DNA of 33,172 nucleotides from Chara braunii. Taxonomy: Eukaryota > Streptophyta > Charophyceae > Charales > Characeae. Below, piece by piece: positions 25,638 through 33,172 of the stretch. The notes below the pieces were generated by a model. The model was not told where the DNA came from. It saw only the letters and a list, made by a program, of their open reading frames with translations, and ran no database searches. Every line of letters starts with the position of its first letter. The first letter of the stretch is position 1. Made by a program: the position numbers and the translations under genes. The DNA lies in NCBI GenBank assembly GCA_003427395.1, contig BFEA01000602.1:757768-790939 (forward strand). The letters are read 5' to 3'.

Positions 25638-27680
25638 AATAACGGTTGCCTGCCGTTGTCCCTGGTGGAACGACAGCCGGGTATGAGAAATTTAGAACTA
25701 GGCAAAAGGAGAAGCTTTCTTTGGACATATAAGGTCGATTGCTTGATGCATTGACTATCGTTGGGGATATCTTAAAAACTGTGGCCTAAGGGTGACAAGC
25801 GTTGATTATCAGTGTATGCGCAGTTTACTTGAGGAAGGAAGTGTTTGGTTATAGACTTAAGTATTCTGACGCATATAATAGTGGTCTCAATGAGCACCTT
25901 GTCATCTTAAGTATCTTTTGATAATTGGGCGATATGTGACGTATTTGATGCGGTCGTGGTTGAGTTAAGGCAGCATCCACATTGTTGGGTATGTCTATCA
26001 CCGAAGCAAGTCGAGTTGATAACTGCCAAGGCTACGAGGTTAGTGACTTATTATGTAAGTTATGTGCTAGGCTTGATTGGGATGTAAAGATGTTAAGTTG
26101 AGGCGTCTCCCCCTAGTCAGTAAAGTGTCGCCTTAGAGGAGGTTACTAGTACGTGAGCGACATGAGTGAGGGGGTGACTGATGTGTGCGAAGTGAGGGGT
26201 TTGATTGCAAAGATCTTTCCTTGAACTCAGACTGAATTATGGTGTAATAGGTACTGCGATGAATCTCGTACCTAGATTCATTGATAGTATCAGGGGTGGG
26301 TCACTTGGAGATTGTCCAGTTGTAGCTATCGATAAAGCTAAAGAAGTAGTGGTTATTTGATTGATGGTGTGGGTAACTCGAAGAGCGGCTTATGTTCTAA
26401 AGTATGTGTAATATATATCAATTTGTTCGTTTTTATGACGGTGTTATTTGATTGGTGTCAAATATGCGTTTTTCTGTATTTTGTTTGATATTTGATTGAT
26501 GACGTATGTATGGATTGCCTTTCGAAAGGGACGTAGACTTTGCATGAAACCCACATCTGGCCTGGGACCAGAGGTGAATGGGGTGACTCATTCCTAAGGG
26601 AGGTTGTTCTTCCTCAAGAGAGTAAGTCAGCGTGTATAGTTGTCCTCAGTGGAAGTGCATTCTTAAGTTGTTACTCCCTTGTTAAGGCTTAAGGAAACAG
26701 TTATCAGTCTCAAAGATGATAGTGAGACCCACACCGGAATTATGTTCCTGGTCCATTAGTGGGGTGTTGTTAACTTTCCTATGATAGGAGAGTAACTACA
26801 TTATATATTGAGAGGAGAGGAAGGGGCTTGCTACCTTACCGAAACTATGATGGCCAAGTGGAACAGCTACTGCTTAATGAGAGCGAATCTGGAGTTGCGA
26901 CTTAGGTTTGTCTTCCGTTAAGTAGGGACACCATGTTTGTAAAGGTGCGAATTCGCTCTTCGTTGCCTTGATAAGTGTGGATGGGGTTGTCCATTTGACC
27001 ATGATAGGGGCGGTGAGGTGCAAGCGCTGGAATCAGAGAGGGATGCGGTGAGGCTTGATCTTTAGACCGGGGCTCGGGAGTCAAGATGTTATCTTATGAG
27101 GATTACACCGCCCCGCTGTAATATATGCTTCGCTTAAGAGTTGAAGGGGCAACAATTGTATCATGTTATTTACTCATTGTTAGTCCTACTTCTGCCTTAT
27201 AGAATATGAAAATATGTTATTGAGAGTTATCTTGTTATATGACGAGCAGTTGAGTTGGCTTCATGTTGTTATTTATAAACTTTGCCATAATCTTCAGTTA
27301 CAACCCTTGCCAATAAGTTGTGTCGATTATGTTGCGATTATGGTTGTAAGTTTATATTATTCATCATGGCTTGTGCTGCATTTTGGATTCATGTTTGGAG
27401 TAATCGCTTATGCGACATACGTATATTGTGTTCTTCTTTGATAATAAAAACCATAAGTGGTTAATGTCTGAGTTATGATTTGAGGGATTTATAAGTAAAT
27501 ATTTATGTTTATTTTATGTGGATATTTATTTAAAGACTCTCTTCGGTAACGCCGTTGTCCTGAATAGATCCTTATATGTGCTCTCATGATGAGAACGACT
27601 CAATTTAATAGGGAAACTCCCTTCGAGCCTCAACCCTAACGCCGCTCGTTGTAGTTCAACAGGTTATGGGGTCGAGGGAG
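25638..27680 (+). other. non-coding interior of the LTR element
   Basis: Over 2 kb with only short chance frames. No gag- or pol-like motif was seen in any frame. Composition changes from mixed to T-rich near 27150-27540. Confidence 0.6.
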
Positions 27681-27737
27681 CTCTAAGTGGAAGGTTCTCA
27701 AGGGAAGATTGGGGTAGAGGCCGCAGCTGAGGCCGCA

Positions 27738-27932
27738 ATGAAGGAGCGAAAAGGGGGATATGCAAGGCACACGTGCGAGTTGTTGTATGACCTGTATCTG
27801 GACCAAAGATTCGTATCCCATGGCCAAGGACTAAGGAGCTTGGTCAATATCGATGATGTTTATGCAATCCCCCAAGATCCAGATGACAGGGTTGTAGATT
27901 GGGATGAGCTTCGGGCAGTAGCAGGGCGATAG
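27738..27932 (+). CDS. short hypothetical ORF inside the LTR element
   Basis: The product is not recognised. From ATG 27738 the frame gives about 64 residues (81 if the upstream GTG at 27687 is used). It is basic at the start (MKERKGGYARH) and acidic at the end (IPQDPDDRVVDWDELRA). The composition is protein-like and the codons are GC-balanced, unlike the AT-rich sequence upstream. It may be a leftover of a larger internal ORF of the parent LTR element, or a chance frame. No start signal can be judged. Confidence 0.3.
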   Translation: MKERKGGYARHTCELLYDLYLDQRFVSHGQGLRSLVNIDDVYAIPQDPDDRVVDWDELRAVAGR

Positions 27933-27996
27933 AGGATGCCCTTGTGTTTTGTCGAAGTACGCCCCTCATGGGCTTGTGTATATACGTGTGCATGGT

Positions 27997-28110
27997 CAAG
28001 GTCTTGTAAACTACTCTTCGGTATACTCGTGCGGTCTGCCCACGGGCAGGTGACAAGGTCTTGTAAACTACTCTTCGGTATACTCGGGCGGTCTGCCCAC
28101 GGGCAGGTGA
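27997..28110 (+). repeat. 57-bp tandem repeat, two copies
   Basis: CAAGGTCTTGTAAACTACTC starts at 27997 and 28054, and a third start, CAAGGCCGGG, at 28111 departs after CAAGG. The copies differ at one base (CTCGTGCGG against CTCGGGCGG). Each contains GTCTGCCCACGGGCAGG, which forms a CTGCCC/GGGCAG hairpin. Confidence 0.9.
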
Positions 28111-28640
28111 CAAGGCCGGGTATAAGGAGAGGAAGCGCAGTCTGTTTTTGTGAAAGTGTGAGAATCCTAAGGGATTCGTGAGTCTTTGAGACTCAAATGT
28201 TTGTCATGCCAAATGTTTATTGTTGAGTTGTGACGAGGACCCATAAGTTGGTCTCTCAATTTGAGTTGTTTTATGGTAGAGACATTTTTTGTGAGAAGGC
28301 AATCTTTTGCTTATTGAAAGACTCATCTTCAAAGAGGGAAGATGTTTTAATGAAAGGTCGTGTGAAAATTCATCCTAGAGAGAGAGGGATGGTTGGGAGA
28401 CCTATTGAGTGAGACCTCCCTCGTGTGACGGGTGGTTAATAGATTCAGTGGCATGGTAAGTTGGGTTTGGATGATAAAGTCTGACGAGGAGGACCACGTT
28501 TTTGCTTGGCCATTGGTGGAATAACAAACGCGGTGGGCCGTAGATCTTGCACGATCACCCTGGCTACGGTGGGCCAAGCTGGAAACCTGGCCTTCCTGTA
28601 CTAGACTGCAGGAAGAGTCTGTGATGAGATTTGTGTGATG

Positions 28641-28660
28641 TATATATATATATATATATA
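28641..28660. repeat. (TA)10 microsatellite
   Basis: Uninterrupted TA dinucleotides in the interior of the LTR element. The surrounding 28111-29067 holds no other recognised feature. Confidence 0.95.
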
Positions 28661-29067
28661 CTTGATTGTGAGAATTATTGAAGGGAGGCGAGAATGCCTT
28701 CTAAGGTCTCGGTTAGGGCCCGCGTCCTTGGTTATAGCCTTGCTCGCAGGGTAGGGACTGGGAAAACATAACGAGAAGCCGACGTTTGTCTAGGACGACG
28801 GGGAAAGCACGGTCGAGAGGCCATTGGGACTTATGTTGTAGTATAGTGTCAGTACCCCGGCGTCCTGATGTCAGGACAATGGAGACCCAAGTTAGAATCC
28901 TGGCAACATAACGTTGTGTTTGGCATGATTTGATGGAGGCCTCAAACCGGAGTCTGTCGGCTGATCGGATTGGTTCCTTTCTCGTAAGCATTTGGAGTTT
29001 TGGATGGATTTATAGCTTTCTGATTTTGCGAAGCGACGGGGACGTCGCTTAATTTGGTCCGGTAAGC

Positions 29068-30518
29068 TGTCAGTGCGAATACTCTTACAACGGTATCCGC
29101 CCTGGTTTTTACAGACGAGAGGAATAGTTTGGTGTGAAGTTCTAAGTATACCGCGAGAGGCGCGACAGTGTTTGTGGTTTACGTTGACTGGATGGTTGAC
29201 AAGAATAAAGAGTGTATGGGCGCGCAAATTTGAGGCGCGCCTGATCTTTTTTTGATTGATGGTTGTGAAAGTCGGCATAGTTGCCGACCATATGTGTTTT
29301 TCTGATTAAGATAGGATTAAAAGGATTATGTCTCGTAATTGGTGCGATTGACGGTGACCTGTGCGTACGTGTGGAGGACGGCATCGACAGCAAGGTGGTT
29401 CTGAAAGTATTTCGGCAGGTCTGCACGTCGCGCAGTGTTTGTTTATTTGAGCGTCCGACAGAACTAGACCCAACCTTGGACCTAGCGCTAGCAGGATACG
29501 ACGCCAGACTTTATGGTCGTCCCGAAAATCGGGGACCTTGAGTGCGTGCCTCATCTGATGGGCCCTCATGTTGAGATGTCAGCGAGAGTCCGCTATCACA
29601 CCGCTGTTGGGAATAGGGCGAGGTCAGGGCTCGGGTTTGTAGTTGCACTTGAGGCAAAGAGGCCGGTAATGCAGGATATATATGACCCACATTTCGGGTT
29701 CAGTAGGGTCACGCGAGGGTGTGGTTTTCAACCGCACTTGGCGGTTATCCAGCGTCGAGAGATTAACCCTCAAGGCTCGTGTCAGCCGACGCTTAAGTGT
29801 CGAATGCGACCCTCGAGATTAACGAGGACCGCATGAGTATGGGTACTACATAGTACGCCATCATTGCGATCGCTTGTGTATGTTTGCATTGCGAATCAAT
29901 ATGAGTTAGCCCTGCGTCCGCACGGTTTTATACTAAGTCTCGCGCGCGACGCCTATCCGATTTCCGCATCGGAGTTATGGGATGGCTATTAAGGGACTAG
30001 GAGTGTTGTCGCGTTGTTTGTTCAGTGTCGTTTTGTGTATGTGTACGTATGTGTGTGTGTTTTTATTGTGGTGTGCGAGTGGTGTGTGGGATGCGTCCTA
30101 GTCGACTGACGATGGGTCGCGCTTGGGACTTCAGCCCCCCAAGATGCCGATTCGCGTGCGGGTTCGATAGAGGCGTAATACCGCGCGTACCCCCTATGCT
30201 ACAGCGAACGAGAAACGCCCTCGGCTGGTCTACCTCTGCGATTGCAACTGAGCAGCCTTCGTACTATGGACTGGTAGCTCGGCGGGGATACGCCCACCGA
30301 AGAGAGGTGACAGCTCCCGAAAGGTGGAGGTAAGTCGTGCCTCGCGTAGGCCCTGTCCTGTCGTAGGGGCTCGTGAGAGTTATGGCTGGCACACTCGGTC
30401 GGAGCGGATTGCGGAAGCTCCATGCATATTCGCGACGAGGATTTAGACCAACTCCTGCGTGACGCGGCCAGGAGGGTCCCGCGCTGCCCCGTGCAGTGCC
30501 GGACCGATGCGCTCAACA
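29068..30518 (+). repeat. 3' LTR
   Basis: Begins TGTCAGTGCGAATAC and ends GATGCGCTCAACA. Its upstream junction (GGTCCGGTAAGC) is not purine-rich; the nearest purine-rich stretch, GAAGCGACGGGGACG, is about 25 bases further up. Confidence 0.85.
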
Positions 30519-30534
30519 GCAGCTCAACCCTATC

Positions 30535-30835
30535 TACCTCTCTCCTATACCCCGATACCCAATCTCTACCAGGCCTCCCACCCCCAACTGCTAGGTTACA
30601 GACTGGCACGACCCACCCCAGAAATGCCCCCACCTGCTAGGTTACAGGGCAAAACGACCCGCCCCGGCTCCGACCAGCGTCGACGAAGTATCAGTTCGTC
30701 AATAGACACTAGAGTGCCTTCCACCCTCGACTCCCCAGATCTCTCTACCAGGTCTCATATTCCCGTACCGCTCGGGTTACAGGGCAGCGAGACCAAGCCC
30801 CAGCACCGACCAGCGTCGTTGTGACCTCGTCCATT
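30535..30835 (-). repeat. Alu-domain-like dimer 1 of element B, with internal duplication
   Basis: Minus strand. The first monomer has GGTCGGTGCTGGGGC then GCTGCCCTGTAACCCGAGCGG. The second has GGTCGGAGCCGGGGCGGGTC then TTTTGCCCTGTAACCTAGCA, followed at once by a partial repeat (CAGTCTGTAACCTAGCAGTT). It lies next to the LTR insertion site. Confidence 0.5.
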
Positions 30836-31309
30836 CGCAAACCAATGGGATCAAAGACATCAACAGATACCAGACAAGCCACCAATCGTCGTCATGGCTG
30901 TAATTCCGATCATCCACTCTTTCAAGCACTGGCTGCAAACATCCAACAAAACCTTCTCAACCTTACTACGGCAAGACTTATTGTGGTAGAGCCACCATCT
31001 TCACCGCTGCTGTACCCTATTTCCGCTCTACTGGCTAGCCCCTTCGCCGCAGAGCGCATTATCTTCAACCATCACCGCAAGCACAATCCACTACAACCAA
31101 CACAAAAAATATGACGATTCTTCCAGTTGAAACCTCAAAAATAAAAAAGAATTCAAAGAACCGAGATACACACGCAGGAATCATAACCTAAAAACGCAGT
31201 CAACACCTATTATTCCCACAGGGAGAGAGAGGACGAGAGGGAACTACTTTCCCCATGGAAATTCCTGCGCCTATTCACGTTTCAGTTGGATGCAAAAGAG
31301 CTCACAAAA

Positions 31310-31500
31310 AAACGAGCGGCTTACTCCTCCCCCCCCAAAAAACAAGCTATTGTCCTTTCGCTGCCTCCGCTGGAAGGCGCCCCCTCACCTCCCAGCCCCA
31401 GTTCAGAATAGCCCCCTAATTCACTCTTGCTCCCTCAACAGCATGCAATACCCCCTAGAGCATGCCCCCGCAGAGTTGAAGATCCCCCTTCCGTCGTGTC
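31310..31500 (-). pseudogene. coding-like relic of element B
   Basis: Counterpart of 5930-6235 in element A. One minus-strand frame keeps RGYCMLLREQE and GLF but has at least three stops. Not recognised as any protein family. Conservation with A covers the DNA on both sides as well, so it does not prove coding. Confidence 0.25.
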
Positions 31501-31539
31501 CCACCCCCTCCAAGTGAAACACCTCTCGACCTCTCATCT

Positions 31540-31690
31540 TGCTGAAAACAGCACGGCCCCTTGCCCTCCCTCCCAACTGTTGTGGCTGATCCGACCAAGA
31601 TCAATCTGGCCCAAAGGAGAACAAAACCCACAATACCGCCCCTACCCTCTCAAGGATCACACCTCCCACCTTGTATAACCCTCATAGAGA
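31540..31690 (-). repeat. segment shared with element A (5810-5990)
   Basis: Inverted relative to A: ACAAGGTGGGAGG and CGGATCAGCCACAAC on the minus strand match A at 5876-5889 and 5959-5974. It anchors the alignment of the two elements upstream of the relic. Confidence 0.7.
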
Positions 31691-31739
31691 GGGGCTCCAA
31701 CCTTGATGGAGATAATTCAATCAGCACCTATGAGCCCAA

Positions 31740-32945
31740 ATCATATAATATCACAGCTTGAGACTCGATTGTAATCAGTTTTTTGAAAATCCTTTAAATA
31801 AGTGACATCAAATATCGAATTCAAAAAAAGAACCCAAACTTATGTGCACAAATATGGAAAACTACATCAGATTTAGAATTAGATCAAAGATGGATAAACG
31901 TAGGACATCAATTCCACTTTGAGAAAAACAATTTGTAACCCTTGGTAATTCTAAATTGAGAAATCATTCATTGGGATTAGAGCAAAAACTTTGATTACGA
32001 ATTTCATATTGGGAACCTTGCTCAGAGAATACGAACTAAGACTAAGAATCCTGCTCAGAAAATACGAATTTCAGATGAGGGATCTTGCTCAAAATCAGAA
32101 AAAACGAATTTTAGATTAAGGATCAATTAAATCCAGAAAACATCTAAGATCTAATGAATCATATTTTAAACAAAGCACAATCATAAAAACGAAACCATTG
32201 AAAAACAACCACTGAAAAAATTCCCCGGTCACGCCAGCAGCAGAATGCATCATCGTCAGAAAAATCAAGATCATGTTTTACAATAGAAAAAAAAAAAACA
32301 CTCAGTAGGGATTTTATAGGTTTGTAATCAGTAGGAAATTAGCACCTCAACCATTAGTCTTGTCACTTAGGAAAAACAACGGACAATCTACATAATTCCT
32401 TACCAACCTTAATTCCCCCCCCCCGCACATGTCATGTTCTCTCTCTCTCCCAACCTCCACCTCCTCCTTCATCGGCTTCAAAAGCATCTCAGTTGCTCGT
32501 GACCTGCATCGCATCTAACCAAAAAGTTTAACAATGAAGATTGTCAGACCGTGGCCAACACTTACCACAACACAGCCACGTAGCGAGCCCAAACCGCCGA
32601 GCCCGTCGACGACCCCTCGCCGGTAGTCTGGAGAGAGAAAGAACATCAATGGCGGCAGAAACCTACTTGGTCCGCCATCTCTCGTAGCCCGCCGTTAGAA
32701 TCTTCACCAAGAGCAGACCTAAGGGTAATATTCTCAGGGAAACGAAAGCAGCACCAAACCCACTTCTCCCCGTCTCATCGCACGTCCCTCCTCACGCAGT
32801 GGTAGAAAACGTAGAAACGTACCACGTTGCCAAGGCACAACCACCCTCATCCCACGCAACTACCATCCAAGTATCGTCGTGTACCACAATGCGCCAACCT
32901 CCGGAAGGTATCAACTATTGCCGTGAAAACACGGTGTCGATATGG
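31740..32945 (-). other. 5' part of element B, no gene seen
   Basis: AT-rich between 31740 and 32340, then GC-richer. It includes a C10 run near 32415 and a CT-rich patch (32439-32450). No supportable gene was seen on either strand. Confidence 0.4.
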
Positions 32946-32975
32946 GGGCCAGCGCTCCCGGTAGCGCTGAGCCCC
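32944..32975 (-). repeat. GC-rich 5' hairpin of element B
   Basis: GGGGGCCAGCGCT pairs with AGCGCTGAGCCCC. The minus-strand core is CAGCGCTACCGGGAGCGCTG, identical to element A (3798-3817). Confidence 0.75.
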
Positions 32976-33111
32976 GGCCCGCAATTTTCCCTCGTTTCCC
33001 AGGGCCCTAAAACGGAATCATCTCCAAATGCGGCCCTTACCCAAACGGCAAAAAAAAAGTCAGATAACTAACACCAAAACAACAATCCAACACAAACAGT
33101 TCACTATGTAC

Positions 33112-33113
<2 letters not shown>

Positions 33114-33172
<59 letters not shown>
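33114..33172. repeat. (CT)n microsatellite running off the window
   Basis: At least 29 uninterrupted CT units reaching the last base. It lies about 140 bases upstream (minus sense) of the hairpin of element B. Confidence 1.

Larger units (their letters stand above)
24166..30518 (+). mobile_element. LTR retroelement without recognisable gag or pol (LARD-like)
   Basis: Two direct repeats of about 1.45 kb flank 3.45 kb of internal sequence. The LTRs start TG and the 3' copy ends CA (the 5' copy ends TA). A tRNA-Asp type primer-binding site lies two bases after the 5' LTR, which orients the element on the plus strand. The internal region has no gag, protease, integrase or reverse transcriptase, so it would have depended on a partner, probably a gypsy-type element using tRNA-Asp priming. 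A clear polypurine tract next to the 3' LTR is not visible. LTR divergence of roughly 5-7% by eye shows an old insertion. It lies inside element B, so B is older. Flanking AGCGG and AGCAG may be a degraded target duplication. Confidence 0.8.
23007..32975 (-). mobile_element. element B: long non-autonomous retroelement split by an LTR element
   Basis: Minus-strand relative of element A. From 5' (right) to 3' (left): GC-rich hairpin (32944-32975), AT-rich intron-like region (about 31740-32300), the coding-like relic (about 31310-31500), landmarks GGCTAGCCAG and GATGGTGGCTC (31000-31050), Alu-like dimer 1 (30535-30835), the LTR element insertion (24166-30518), dimers 2 and 3 (23800-24010, 23290-23515), the landmark GGGTAATGGCCCCGGTATCT (23095-23115), tail module (23029-23074) and poly(A) (T7 at 23007-23013, then the gap). 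Without the insertion it is about 3.6 kb. No protein that could mobilise it is encoded. Confidence 0.55.

Noticed and set aside
27997-28110. CRISPR-like array
   Set aside because: Only two head-to-tail 57-bp copies with no spacers, inside a plant LTR element.
24166-30518. Segmental duplication instead of an LTR element
   Set aside because: TG start, CA end and a primer-binding site placed two bases after the first repeat make LTRs far more likely.

Overview
This window is repeat-dominated nuclear DNA of a plant. It contains no intact host gene that I can support. The evidence for a plant is a tRNA-derived SINE, an LTR element with a tRNA-Asp type primer-binding site, L1-type LINE remains, fold-back MITE-like elements, and an antisense block that looks like organelle (best fit mitochondrial) large-subunit rRNA. 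I cannot name the species. There is a 172-base assembly gap (22835-23006) and one isolated N at 938.

Layout from left to right: the 3' end of a minus-strand retroelement (1-45); a 114-bp tandem duplication; a full-length tRNA-SINE with a 14-bp target duplication (1317-1851, minus); a 5'-truncated LINE (about 1866-3485, plus); a long non-autonomous retroelement called here element A (about 3788-7194, plus), carrying a 644-bp internal duplication and an Alu-domain-like dimer; a second truncated LINE (about 7300-8333, plus); a fold-back MITE (8409-8745); a third LINE-type remnant (about 8760-10005, plus); a truncated relative of element A (about 10008-10620, minus); an AT-rich tract with organelle-type rRNA pieces and a second fold-back MITE (about 10620-13540); a headless SINE (13555-13962, minus); a nearly complete but dead LINE with ORF1 and ORF2 (about 13963-21079, plus); a fold-back tail of an opposing element (21080-21400); another repeat-rich minus element (about 21690-22834); and a second long non-autonomous element, B (23007 to at least 32975, minus), split by a 6.35-kb LTR retroelement with no recognisable gag or pol (24166-30518). 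The window ends in a (CT)n microsatellite.

The theme that ties the window together is a 46-nt 3'-terminal module found 11 times. It forms two small hairpins whose stems vary in a compensatory way between copies, and it sits just upstream of poly(A). It occurs on the coding LINE and also on at least two otherwise unrelated non-coding bodies. The simplest reading is one LINE machinery whose reverse transcriptase recognises this tail and mobilises several non-autonomous partners. One of these (A/B/C) is a 3.4-3.8 kb composite with a GC-rich 5' hairpin and tandem units that resemble the SRP/7SL Alu domain. This is the best candidate in the window for an undescribed system.
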